This document shows, piece after piece, positions 37,915 to 48,790 of a DNA stretch of 64,000 bases. How positions within the stretch are numbered: the first letter of the stretch is position 1; every line of letters starts with the position of its first letter. The translations under genes and the position numbers were made by a program. The notes below the pieces were generated by a model. The model was given only the letters and a program-made list of their open reading frames with translations, was not told the DNA's origin and made no database searches. Origin of the DNA: Flaccisagitta enflata (taxonomy: Eukaryota; Chaetognatha; Sagittoidea; Aphragmophora); the NCBI GenBank assembly GCA_965153355.1, contig OZ231126.1, positions 51,150,001 through 51,214,000 of the forward strand. The letters run 5' to 3'.

Positions 37915-40600
37915 TCCTTCGAGTGAGATCAGATGCTGTATTTGTCTCTTGATTGTTTTTCCTTTATTATCTTGAAGTGTGACAGAGCGAACATATCCCA
38001 TCACGACCTACATGAGTTTCCTTAACCCTAGCTAAGGGCCAAAGATGACGTTTGAGATTTTCCTTCTTGAGAAGAACAAGAGATCCAGGAGTGATGTTTT
38101 TCGATCCTTGATGCCACTTTTGACGTGGTTGAAGCGTGGGTACGTACTCATTTACCCACCGTTTTGTCCAATTCTCCTGAAGACTTTTGAGATGCCATGT
38201 GGATAAAGGCCTTTTAAATGGTTGATTTATTAATAAATCTTGAAAAAAATTAAAGAAAAATCTTGGAGTGATTTTGAAGTAGCTGAAGGTACTTCGTTTG
38301 GCACCAGTCTGTTGCCTAGCTCAATTCGTTTAGAAATGGCGTCCGTTTGAAGTAAAAACTGCTGTTCGGTTCATAATCCACCTTATGAAAAAGTCACGTT
38401 TAACGAAATAGCGTGTTTACTCTTTGCGAGGCTCTAGGCTCACCAAGCCGTTGAGATACAGATGCAGGATTGGTCTAGAATGAAAGATTTTTAAAAATTC
38501 TTTAAGATGTTCTTAACAAAATAGTTAGGTATTTTTATATCACATTTTTGTGGTATTAGATAGGTGCGTCTTTTTTTATCCAAGTGGTACTTCCCAGTCT
38601 CATGAAGAATGCTGTTTTGGACGGAGGAATGTCCAGCCATGGGTCCATCGGTTGTTGAAGAGGTCTACCGATAAGCATCTCCATCTCAGCAGGAGTAAGC
38701 GGAACTTGATCCGGGTCATCCACTATCGGTGTAAGTGGACGGGAGTTGATTTGCTCTTCAATTCAAATGATAGAGCGTGCCAAGTTCCTTGTCAGTGATG
38801 AAATTGTCCTAAAACTTTCTTCATTGGAGATTTGATGCTTCTCACAAGGCGTTCCCAGACCCTCCCACCAAGGAGCAGCTGGTAGTTAATTTTTATATCC
38901 ATCAGGCAATTCCTTGCAACATAACCTGACGTTGAAGCATTATTGCTGTAGATGTTGAGAGGTTTTCCTCGTCGACAGGAAAAACGCCCGAATGCCATCA
39001 AAAACCATCCAGTGGATGATCGGTCCCACAATCTCTAAATATATACCACGGGTTGATGCACAAGTAAAGAAACCGATCAAAAATTCTCAGCAGTGAATCT
39101 CTCATGGTTTGATGAAGAGGTCCAGCGTATTCGGAGTCGACGCCCGGGGAAGAAGGTGGCAGCGCCGTTTTCCTGAAATCTGGCAAATCAGCCATCATTT
39201 GTTGACACATTGGCTTGTTGATCCGTTTGCATGTCATGCAAGATTGTGTTTCGGCCTTCACGGATTTGTCATTCCTTTGACCCAATATTTTTATTGTAAG
39301 TGCCAACGTCTGGTTGACCGTATGAAGATTTGAGATGTGAACATCTCTGATGAAAAGTCGGGTGAGATGAGATTTGTTTGGAAGAATGATGATGTTTTTG
39401 TTCACTCTTCCTCATTTTGATCAAGCAAATCTTCCAAGGTGGATTGAATTGGATCAATCGAGAGTGTACGTCAGAATGGCACGATTCTTCTGAAGGCATT
39501 CATATTCTTCAGAAGAAGGTTTTGTTCTTGGCTGATGAGCACGCTGTGCCCTTTTTTAAGCTGTTGAGCAATCAAGTTATTTGCCCTCGCCCCCAAAAGG
39601 CTACACAAGCGAATCACGTACATCATGATCCGTTTTAGTTTTTCCAAGGAGCTGTAACGTTCCAAACTGACAGGTTCACGAACCTGTGTGATGTTCACAG
39701 CCCTTGCTTCTGTTCAATATCTGGTTTCCTCACCCAGGCTGGTTGGCCAATCCTGTTTTTATTAATTCAGGGCCTTCAATCCAGAGCTTGGATTGTTTTT
39801 CATCAAAAAGGCCAAATGCCCTGGATAGGATATCTGCCGGGTGCTCGTCTCCAGGCACCCATGCATCACCGCCATGACTGCCGCATGTTCGTTGGATTTC
39901 CGCAATCCTGTTCCCAACCAAAGGTTTGTAGCGTGCTGAAGAAGATTCGATCCACCCAAGCGCAATTGTGGAAGTCTGTCACAAGAAGTCTCAATCCCAG
40001 ATTTGAAAACTTCCTCGTGGAGAAACGCAATTAAGCGTGAGCCTAGTACTGCTCCCAGCAATTCCATGCGAGGGAGTGAGACAACTTTGATGGGCTTAAC
40101 TCTTGTCTTGGACATGAGAAAGCAAGAGCCCGTCTCAGAAATTGCATATGCAACAGCGGCATATGCCGATTCACTGGCATCTACAAAGATGTGAAGAACA
40201 GTATGTTATGAGAACCGAGGAATTCAAAGTCAACAACGGTTGCTTTTCTAATTCACTTCAACTTCCTTCAACTCATCAGATAGAAGCTGATCCCAATCAG
40301 AACCTAATTGCCATATTTTCTGCATTATCATCTTCCCTTTGCAGATAAGAGGGCTTCTGCCACCAATAGGGTCCCAGAAAGAGGCGATTTTTTGCAAAAA
40401 TTCCCTCTTGGTGGTTGGAGTTTTGTCCCACTTTTTGTTGGGAACGCAGAGAGAGTCATGATTTGTATGCCACTGTCCATGATCTCACGATTGAGAAGGA
40501 TAAAAACCAAATCTTTTCTTTTTCCATTTTTAGCCAATGTTATTGAACACCTGATTTCAAGGATGCGTTTCCTTTCAAAGTCATCCAAAACTTCATCATT
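37915..40600 (-). pseudogene. decayed BEL/Pao retrotransposon pol, copy 2
   Basis: On the minus strand, in order: the RT-RNase H connector with PTTKREFLQKI (near 40385-40420); an RNase H-like block SKTRVKPIKVVSLPRMELLG (near 40050-40110); the integrase zinc-binding HLTRL...CMTCKRINK (near 39210-39370); an integrase core with RFSCRRGKPLNIYSNNAS (near 38930-38985); and a C-terminal domain with RWVNEYVPTLQPRQKWH (near 38115-38165). Frameshifts and stops interrupt it. The second catalytic Asp of the integrase is Asn here (GAT to AAT relative to the other copy). A MITE (38195-38587) splits the C-terminal domain. The element is dead but keeps about 200 bp of connector that the plus-strand copy lacks. 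Confidence 0.85.
38195..38587. mobile_element. MITE copy 2 (393 bp) inside the BEL remnant
   Basis: The right end GGTGCGTCTTTTTTTATCC with AAGTGG and the left end CCATGTGGATAAAGG correspond to degraded ends of the 51840-52250 element. The interior shares TTTTAAATGGTTGATTTA and GATTGGTCTAGAATGAAAG. It interrupts the coding order of the BEL C-terminal domain. Confidence 0.75.
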
Positions 40601-40985
40601 GCAATAGATCCAAAATTTTTTCCTTGATGATCATTTGCTCTTGTTTTCAGAGTGGTGAGAGCTAGCACACAAATGCTATCTTGTTGCTGAGGCTCCTCCA
40701 CAGATACCATAGACCTCTTAACTTGCTTACTGGCAGACTGAGTATCTACTGACTCAGAAGCCACATAAACATCTTCTACAGTAATAACCTCTTGGTCAGA
40801 TAGGTCAACTGAGTGCAAAGCAAGCAGATTTTCATACATCAGTTTGGCTGTGATATTGTACTGCTTGAAATAGACAAAATCATTTGGCATTTCTGAAAAC
40901 AAAACCTTTTTCAACTTCACTTCTCGGTGCAGAATAACCAACTGATCTGCCTCACTCCGCTTTTTGATTTTGTCATAGCACTTTT
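40470..40985 (-). pseudogene. unrecognised open segment abutting the BEL remnant
   Basis: A minus-strand frame of about 150 codons (with ITAKLMYENLLALHSVDLSD near 40800) and a shifted continuation (LDDFERKRILEIRCS) run into the BEL connector. It does not look like BEL reverse transcriptase, which belongs in this place. It may be another element's coding sequence joined by rearrangement. No function can be given. Confidence 0.35.
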
Positions 40986-41075
40986 TAGTCGCGTGCACGC
41001 GACTCTATAACCCGCTCTGTCGGTCCGTCGGTGGGTCGGTCCGTCGGTCCGTCCGTCCGTAACACTTTGCTTTTT
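40982..41075 (+). repeat. fam-H head with perfect 9-bp palindromic stem
   Basis: TTTTTAGTCGCGTGCACGCG: AGTCGCGTG/CACGCGACT (40987-41004) has no unpaired loop. CTATAA follows at 41005-41010, then GTCGGTCCGTCGG repeats. The tail is missing; minisatellite sequence follows. Confidence 0.8.
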
Positions 41076-41084
41076 TTCGTCGTT

Positions 41085-42205
41085 TTACATCATTTTAGGG
41101 TATTTTATGTCATTTTAAGTAATTTTAAGTCATTTTAAGTCACTTTTTAGTCATTTCCAGTCATTTTTGTCACTTAGGTCATTTTGTCATTTTTTGTCAT
41201 TTTTGTCATTTTATGTTATTATAAGTCATTTTAAGTCATTCTTAGTTATTTTAAGTTATTCTAAGTCATTCTAAGTCATTCTAAGTCATTCTAAGTCATT
41301 ACAAGTCATTACAAGTCATTACAAGTCATTTTTGGTCATTTTTGATCATTTTGGTCATTTTTGGTCATCTTTAGTCATCTTTAGTCATCTATGGTCATTT
41401 TTGGTCATTTTTGGTCATTTTTGGTCATTTTTGGTCATTTTTGGTCATTTTTGGTCATTTTGGTCATTTTGGTCATTTTGGTCATTTTGGTCATTTTGGT
41501 CATTTTTGGTCATTTTTGGTCATTTTAGGTCATTTTAGGTCATTTTGGTCATTTTGGTCATTTTTGATCATTTTTGGTCATTTTTGGTCATTTTTGGTAA
41601 TTTTTGGTTTAAGTCTGCTGGTTTATGTTAGCTGGTTTTAGTCACCTGGTTTAAGTTGGCTGGATTAGGTCGGCTGGTTTAAGTCAGCTGGTTAAGGTCT
41701 GCTGGTTAAAGTCTCTCTGGTTTAAGTCAGCTGGTTTAAGTCTGCTGGTTTAAGTCTGCGGGTTTAAGTCGGCTGGTTTAAGTCAGCTGGTTTAAGTCGG
41801 CTGGTTTAAGTCGGCTGGTTTAAGTCGGCTGGTTTAAGTTGGCTGGTTTAAGTCGGCTGGTTTAAGTCGGCTGGTTTAAGTCGGCTGGTTTAAGTCGGCT
41901 GGTTTAAGTCGGCTAGTTTAAGTCGGCTAGTTTAAGTCTGCTGATTTAAGTCTGCTGGTTTAAGTCTGCTGGTTTGGGTCTGGTTTAAGTTTGGTTTAAG
42001 TCTGGTTTAAGTCTGGTTTAAGTCTGATTTAAGTCTGGTTAAAGTCTGGTTTAAGTCTGGTTTAAGTCTGGTTTAAGTCTGGTTTAAGTCTAGTTTGAGT
42101 CTAGTATGAGTCTGGTTTGAGTCTGGTTTGAGTCTGGTTTGAGTCTGGTTTGAGTCTGGTTTGGGTCTTTTTTGGGTCTGGTTTGGGTCTGGTTTAAGTC
42201 TGATT
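41085..42205. repeat. three successive minisatellites (11, 14, 11 bp)
   Basis: GGTCATTTTT units (41085-41610) change to GGTTTAAGTCGGCT units (41610-41975) and then to CTGGTTTAAGT units (41975-42205). The shared AAGTC and GGTTTAAGT cores suggest that each array arose from the edge of the previous one. Confidence 0.9.
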
Positions 42206-42209
42206 TTGA

Positions 42210-42790
42210 GTCTGCATACCAAATTTAAACCAAATTGATTAAAAATTGTTCAAGTTATTTACATTTACCACTTGAAGGTGGTAGGTTGGTTGGGTGGTAG
42301 GCCGGTTAACATGCTAAAATCTTTATGAATCAAATTCATATGTTGAGTCTTTCCATCTAGAGATTACATACCAAGTTTCAACCAAATTGGTTAAAAAAAT
42401 GTCAAAGTTATGCAGGTTTTTCACTTTAAGGCTGGTAGGCGGGTTGGGTGGTAGGCCGGTTTGGTCAGTTAGCACGCTAAAATCTTAACAAATCAAACAC
42501 ATATGTTTAGTCCTTCCATTTCAAAACTTTATACTAAGTTTCAACCAAATCAAATCAAAAATGACAAAGTTACTTTTAGGCTAGTAGGCTGGTTGGGCCA
42601 TAGGCCGCTTTGGCCAGTTAGCATGATAAAATCTTTATAAATTGAATTCATATGTTGAGTTCTTCCATTCAGAGACCACATACCAAGTTTCAATCAAATT
42701 GGTTGAAAAATGCCAAAGTTATACACGTTTTTCATTTTTTGGCTGGTAGGCTGGTTGGGTGGTAGGCTGGTTTAGCTGGGTATGATAGAA
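42210..42790. repeat. ~155-bp tandem repeat, four units
   Basis: Each unit carries ACCAAGTTTCAACCAAATTG, CAAAGTTAT and GGTAGGCTGGTTGGGTGGTA. These last segments start near 42281, 42434, 42583 and 42745. Confidence 0.85.
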
Positions 42791-42794
42791 ACAT

Positions 42795-42905
42795 GCAGAT
42801 TGCACCACTGGTTAGCTCTTGAGCTCTAGGCTTATTATTTCATGGATTTATTGTCATTTTTCTAAGGCAAAGTGGCCCAATTTTGAGCTCAAAATGACCT
42901 TAAAC
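42795..42905. repeat. fragment of the 45.4-46.8 kb palindromic element
   Basis: GATTGCACCACTGGTTAGCT, then CTTGAGCTCTAG and CTAAGGCAAAGTGGCC match the arm near 46525-46610. From 42906 to 43188 I see no gene. Confidence 0.7.
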
Positions 42906-43188
42906 AACAAGATTTGTTCCACCACCACCACTTAACTCAGGGGGGGGGGTGGCAGCGCCATCTTCCCAACATCGGACGACCTCCAAATTTTTTTTGGTGC
43001 ATTATACCATGAAATGGTGCGCACATCTCCTGAAAAAAGGCTCTGACTATTTTTTGCCATGAAGCCCCGTGCTAGTGAGAAGGTTGACTTTCTCAAGAGT
43101 GTCGATGGGAATGAGCGTTTTTGCTGTGCGGCGAAGATCATTTTTTATCTTGACTTGCAAACATATGACTTCAGGTTGATCTTGTTGG

Positions 43189-43685
43189 TATAAAAAACGC
43201 GATTAGCAATTTAGAGAAAAAAAAATGTATCTCTGTAAAAGCACTTTTGATAATTCATACTGTATTAAGAATTTGTCCTTCGTCAGTTTTCTCAACATAT
43301 TCTTTCTCCCTTTTAAAAGTCACATACCTTTCCGACTGGTCAATTCTCATTTTCTCCTTTTTCGCCTTCTCAGTTTGGCGGCCTTCGTCTTTATTTCAGT
43401 CTTCATTCCAATGCCGCCTAAGAGTAACAATTGTTGTCGATAAAGAATGTAATCTTTCTTTTTGTAATAACTGTTTCTTTCTATTTTATGTTTTCTTGTT
43501 TAATTGAAATTTGGAATAATTCACTTACATTAAATTCTCCTTAAAGAAAAAACCTCTGAACTTTTATTCTCCCTTTTGTGGAAAAAAGGGAAATTGAATC
43601 TCTGCAATTTTCCGTTGATAAATTGTGGAACCAAAGACGTTTTATTCTGCATACAACCAAGTTTGGTTATAACTTTCAGATAGAT
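43189..43685 (+). mobile_element. solo LTR-like repeat, inverted copy of 37300-37792
   Basis: It runs from TATAAAAAACGCGATTAGC to CTTTCAGATAGAT with high similarity over its whole length to the complement of 37300-37792. No BEL coding sequence adjoins it in its own orientation, as expected of a solo LTR. Confidence 0.55.
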
Positions 43686-43880
43686 ATGAACCGCTATTTG
43701 GTCAGATTCCCTGACTGGAAATAAAGTGGAACCCCGCAATGACAGACCCGCCTTAAGGTGGAATCCGGATGGGAGAAGTCATTACCAGCGAGCACCTGAT
43801 GAGGTCTAGCACCCAGTTGTAGAATGTCACCTTGGTGACAACTATACAAGCAGAGAAAAAAAAACAACTTCGTCATTTAG

Positions 43881-43961
43881 CCATATAAGGACATCATATT
43901 TTACCACTGTGCATGTTCTCCCTTTGGGTATTCACCAAAAAAATATCAAACCCTTATATGG
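43881..43961. promoter_or_regulatory. pair of CArG boxes
   Basis: CCATATAAGG (43881-43890) and CCTTATATGG (43952-43961) both match the SRF/MEF2-class consensus CC(A/T)6GG. They also form the arms of a 12-bp inverted repeat (AGCCATATAAGG). They lie about 1 kb upstream of the exon at 44994. Function is inferred only from the consensus. Confidence 0.35.
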
Positions 43962-44274
43962 CTGGGAAAATTTGTTCAATAATAAAGTAAGATACTGATA
44001 AGCATGGGCGTGCTATTGATACTAAGCATCAATGCTGCGTAAATCTTCTCATCGCCTGCTGCTCGCATATCAACCTTCTCTAAAATGACTCTTTGCATTC
44101 TTCATTTGCAGCTACAGAACTCCATTTCTCATTTTCAGCTAAATGATTTTTTTTGTTTTTTAATTTATCCAACGCCAATACCAAAACAAACTGCGGGAAT
44201 GGACGATTACGCATCATTTCAACTTCAGAACACGCAGGCGTCTCGAGAATAGCAGGATTAGGAGAGAGAAAGTG

Positions 44275-44334
<60 letters not shown>

Positions 44335-44386
44335 CGTTGTTGTCCTTGACGTCGTTGTTGTTGTTGTTGTTGTGGTTGTTGCTATT

Positions 44387-44417
<31 letters not shown>

Positions 44418-44509
44418 TTGTTGGTCCGCGCCCCCATAATTTCCTCGATTTGTGTTTTTGGTGACTGCAGCTGGCGTCGGAGATGCTGCTCTTTCGCCTA
44501 CGTCTTTAT

Positions 44510-44559
<50 letters not shown>

Positions 44560-44887
44560 ATCGTTGTTGTTGTTGTCATTGTTGTTGTCGTCGTTGTCGT
44601 CGTTGTTGTCGTTGTTGTTGTCGTTGTTGTTGTTGTTGTTTCGCGCTCCAAAAATTCCTTGATTCGTGTTTTCGGTGACCGCTACTACTGGCGTCAGAGA
44701 TACTGCTCTCCTGCCTGCGTCTTCATTTCACGTACTATTGTTATTGTTGTTGTTGTTGTTAATGTTGTTGTTGTTGTCGGTTGTTGTTGTTGTTGGTCCG
44801 CGCCCCGATAACTTCCTAGATTTGTGTTTTCGGTGACTGCTGCAGCTGGCGTCGGAGATGCTGCTCTTCCGCCTTTGTCTTCATTTC

Positions 44888-44924
<37 letters not shown>

Positions 44925-44940
44925 GGTGTTGGTGTTGTGG
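44275..44940. repeat. (GTT)n arrays with a ~95-bp spacer repeated three times
   Basis: The spacer (GTCCGCGCCCC, TTTGTGTTTTCGGTGACTGC, GCTGGCGTCGGAGATGCTGC) recurs at about 44424-44510, 44640-44730 and 44797-44888, each time between (GTT)n tracts. Whole spacer-plus-microsatellite blocks have duplicated. Confidence 0.85.
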
Positions 44941-44993
44941 TTGTTGTGGTATTTCATTGCAAAATTCTGTTCATGGTACAATCTCCACTACAG

Positions 44994-45113
44994 GTGCCGC
45001 GCTATGCTGACCAGGGGTTAACAAAGAGACTATTAATTGTTTGTGGACGAAAAGTCGCTGGATGTCCTTCTGGATTGGAAAATTTGTGCGGAAAAAATGT
45101 TGATGGAGAAATA
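44994..45113 (+). CDS. exon of an unrecognised cysteine-containing protein
   Basis: The acceptor CCACTACAG and the donor GAAATA|GTAAGAC bound exactly 40 codons in phase 0. The frame contains KRLLIVCGRKVAGCPSGLEN and then LCGKNVDGEI, with three Cys. The next acceptor (TTTTTTTTCAG, ending 45414) also starts in phase 0 and opens a second Cys-containing exon. The protein family is not recognised; a secreted or extracellular role is suggested only by the Cys content. Upstream exons were not identified among the (GTT)n arrays. Confidence 0.5.
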
Positions 45114-45422
45114 GTAAGACGTCCCACGCGATCACGGCCCCATTACTGTACGTGAACACCGAACATGTACATATACGTGTGTTTACATATATATACATGT
45201 GTGCATATGCGCGCGTTGTGTTTTTGTGTGTGCATTACTGCCACTGCCCACACACATTGCTGTACCTGCCCCTTTCCACCCGCATGCGACGTAGGTAGCC
45301 ATTTATGCAGCCTTGTTTTATGAAAGGAGGCAAAATACAGGTTCTTTTTATTGTAATGCTCTCTAGATGTAAGTGCGATATCCATCATATCTCTCTCTCT
45401 CTCTTTTTTTTCAGGTTTACAG

Positions 45423-46806
45423 CAGACGTTCTTTTATGCCCCCATATTCATGGCAGTGGCCCGGTTCTCGATCAAATTGGTACTTTGTGGTAATAAAAAG
45501 CAATTTCAGGTCTTGTTGAGGATTTTCTACCTTCCCTGGAGTAGCGGTTTTGGTTTTACTACCATGGGTAATAAGTGGTTGTTGGGAAAATGTCCAATTT
45601 TGGTCACTTTGGCCTCAAATTTAGGCCACTTTGCCTTTGAAATCGAACCTAAAATCCATGAGATTAATAAACTAGAGCTCAAGAGCTAACCAGTGGTGCA
45701 ATCCGCATGTTTTTATCTTTTTTTGTTTAGATTTTAGAGGGTTTTAAAGATGGGGCTTGTGAGCATTTTTTTGCATCATGAAATTCAGGGGAAAATTTGA
45801 CTATTTTCACGTTTTTCACTATATCGCAGCCTTGGATTGACAAATCTCTAAAAAATTGGTGACCAAATTGAAGAGTTTTTGATGCTCTAACTGATTCTGG
45901 AAAAAATTTTGATCGATATGGACCCAGAAAATTTTTATTTACTCTCAAAGCAGGTGAAAAAAGTCAAATTTTAATGTCATTTAGGCTATTTCTCTTTAAA
46001 AAATTAGGGCACTTCCAAACTGAAAACTGACTTAAAATTCATGAGCAAATCAAACTACTGCGCAAGAGCTATTCAGTGGTGCAATCGGCATGTTTAGATG
46101 TGGCTGCATTTATATTTTACAGAACTTCAAAGATACAAGGGTATGGTCAAATGATGATTTTTCATACCCTATCTTTGAAGTTTTATAAAATCTAAATGCA
46201 GCAACATCTGAACATGCCGATTGCACCACTGAATAGCTCTTGCGCAGAGTTTGATTTGCTCATGAATTTGGAAGTGCCCTAATTTTTAAAGAGAAATAAC
46301 CTAAATACATTAAAATTGACTTTTTCACCTGCTTTGAGAGTAAATAAAAATTTTCTGGGTCCATATTGATCAAATTTTCAGAATCAGTTAGACATCAAAA
46401 TCTTCAATTGTCATAATTACAGATTTAATCCAACGATATAGTGAAATGGTCAAATTTTCCCAATTTCATGATGCAAAATGCCCATCTTTAAAACCTCTAA
46501 AATCTAAACAAAAGATAAAAATGCGGATTGCACCACTGGTTAGCTCTTGAGCTCTAGTTTATTAATCTCATGGATTTTAGGTTCGATTTCTAAGGCAAAG
46601 TGGCCTAAATTTGAGGCCAAAGTGACCAAAATTGGACATTTTCCCAACAACCACTTATTACCCATGGTAGTAAAACCAAAACCGCTACTCCAAGGAAGGT
46701 AGAAAATCCTCAACAAGACCTGAAATTGCTTTTTAATACCACAAAGTACCAATTTGATCGCGAACCGGGCCACTGCCATGAATATGGGGGCATAACAGAA
46801 CGTCTG
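45423..46806. mobile_element. 1384-bp palindromic element with 8-bp target duplication
   Basis: The ends are CAGACGTTCT and AGAACGTCTG. The arms of nearly 700 bp are almost perfect reverse complements centred near 46.12-46.15 kb. The 8-bp repeat GTTTACAG lies at 45415-45422 and 46807-46814. A fragment of the arm lies at 42795-42905. No transposase frame is visible. The 8-bp duplication is as in hAT elements, although the ends do not clearly fit the hAT consensus. It sits eight bases inside an exon. Confidence 0.85.
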
Positions 46807-46837
46807 GTTTACAGCCATGAAGTTTTGCTTTACAATT

Positions 46838-47333
46838 CACTATGGATCTTAGGAACCGCCAGGACGTTTTTTGGATCACTGCAAGTTTCTCTTCAGTTTG
46901 GCACAGTCCACTTGTCCTCGAATCAAGACCCAACCATTAAAAAATATTTCATCTGGCGCTATTTGAAAAAAATCGTTTTTTGTAAAAAATGCCACACATG
47001 CAACACATGCAACTCATGCAACACATGCAACACATACATCTGTTACATACGCAATGTACATGTGTTGCATAGGCAACGTACATGTGTTGCATATGCAATG
47101 TACATATGTTGCATATGCAACATACATAAATTGCATATGAAATGTACATTGCAAATGCAATGTACATTGGTTATGCAACACATTTTTTACAAAAGGCGAT
47201 TTTTTCAAAAAGTGCCAGATGACATATTTTCTAATGGTTGGGTCTTGATTTGTGGACAAGTGGACTGTGCCAAACTGAAGAGAAATTTGGAGTGATCCAA
47301 AAAACGTCCTGGCGGTTCTTAAGATCCATAGTG
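46838..47333. mobile_element. 496-bp element with ~145-bp TIRs and TGCATATGCA loop
   Basis: The CACTATGGATCTTA end is matched by TAAGATCCATAGTG; arms pair about 46838-46985 with 47190-47333. AATT flanks both sides. The loop (46990-47185) is a self-complementary minisatellite of GCAACACAT, TGCATATGCAA and ATGTACAT units. The CACTA-like start is noted, but the expected 3-bp duplication is not seen. Confidence 0.75.
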
Positions 47334-47566
47334 AATTCATGGCATTCTCTCTTTGGTGCTGGCTGTGGCGGGTTTGACGCCGACGCAGCTTCTAAGGCTC
47401 TGGAATTATACTGTATAACAACACGGAACTGTGCCACTTTTTGCGCCAAAGCGTCAAATGAAACAATGATTTGTACAAATAAAATCAAAACACGTCAATT
47501 GACTTTCAAGATGGAGGGAAATAGGCTGATGCAACTCGGGCAAAAGGAATGGGAAGAAATAGTTAT

Positions 47567-47601
<35 letters not shown>

Positions 47602-47868
47602 AAACAACAACAGATGCAGATCAATTGAAATTTCTTTTAATGAATGCAACTGTTTAGGTTTATTTGTCTCGGCCTGTCTTTCCAACCAACACGAAATCCT
47701 TCACTTCTTTCGTAGATCTGGAAACTTGACATTTGAAAGCGCATGCAATATTGTTCTCATGAATATGTTTTGTGTTTTCGTTTATTGATGTTTAATCATT
47801 GTTCTTCACAAATCATTTTCCATATGTACCTAGTTTGATCTATGATGCCAATGCCGGGTCCATGACGT

Positions 47869-48500
47869 TAGGTTGCTCTAAGTTGGGATGGATCAGGTTG
47901 CTGAGACCAGGATTAGGTCAATCAGGCTGAGACTATCATTTTGAGGCTGTGATAAGGTCGCCGAGTGTTGGGTTTAGGTTTCTAAGGCTGGGATTAGGAT
48001 GTTGAGGCTGTGAAAAGGTTACTGAGGCCGGGAAAAGGTTGCTTAGGCTGGGATAATGTTTCTCAGGCTGGGAACAGGTTGGAGTGGCTAGGATTAGTGT
48101 GCTTAGGCCAAGAAAAGTTTGCCGAGGCCAGGATCAGGTTATCAATATGGTTACCGAGGCCAAGATTATGTTGATAAGTTTGGGTTGATGAGGCCGGGTT
48201 TAGGTTGCTGAGGGCAGGATGCGGTTGCTGAGGTGAGGTTGAGGTTGCTGGGGCTGGCAAGAGGTTGTTGAGGCCGTGATTAGGTTGCTGAGGCTGCGAT
48301 CAGGCTGCTAAGGCTGCGCTTAGGTCACTGATGCCGGGATAAGGTCACTGAGGCCGTGATTAGGCCACTGAGGCCGCAAATAGGTTGCCAAGGCCATGAT
48401 TTGGTCGCTAATGCTGGAGTTAGGTCGCTGAGGCCGCGATGAGGTCATTTAGGCCGCAATGAGGTTACTGAGGCTTCGATTAGGTCACTGAGGTCGCCGT
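47869..48500. repeat. ~20-bp minisatellite (GAGGCCGGGATTAGGTTGCT)n
   Basis: About thirty degenerate units. Period 20-21 is not a multiple of three and no frame is maintained. From 47660 to 47868 I see no gene. Confidence 0.9.
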
Positions 48501-48790
48501 TGGCGTGGTTGCTTTAGAAATGTGCACTAACGGTTCAGAAATCCGGCGTGGCAGCGTAACATAGGGACAACATGAAAAGAATGCAGAATGGCTTCATGGT
48601 GTGTAAATGTTCATTGCCTGAATGCCTGATGATGACTGTCAATGCCAGCAAGCCAAAGTAACCATAATCAGAGATGGGGCATGTTAGAATTGGTTTCGAA
48701 ATCACTTATGGAGGATCCCGTATTACATGGCTTTTACAGGATCAATTTCTGAGTTAAAGTTCAGTTATTAACTCAGCAACCATTACCTCC

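Larger units (their letters stand above)
45415..47560 (+). pseudogene. following exon of the same gene, broken by two transposon insertions
   Basis: A strong acceptor (CT tract, TTTTTTTTCAG) ends at 45414. The exon continues in three pieces: 45415-45422, 46807-46837 and from 47338. Between them lie the palindromic element 45423-46806 and the element 46838-47333. If both insertions and one copy of each duplication (GTTTACAG, AATT) are ignored, one frame stays open from the acceptor for over 100 codons. It includes GAGCGGFDADAASKALELYC and CATFCAKASNETMIC with several Cys. The exon end is not clear; the frame runs to 47657 through a (CAA)n tract. As it stands the coding sequence is disrupted. 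Confidence 0.5.

Noticed and set aside
45415-46814. Palindromic copies of an 80-90 codon open frame on both strands (YLPWSSGFGF...)
   Set aside because: The frame exists in both arms only because the arms are reverse complements; no known motif and no transposase signature.
47869-48500. CRISPR-like regular repeats
   Set aside because: Units are contiguous and degenerate, with no unique spacers, and the genome is eukaryotic. It is a minisatellite.
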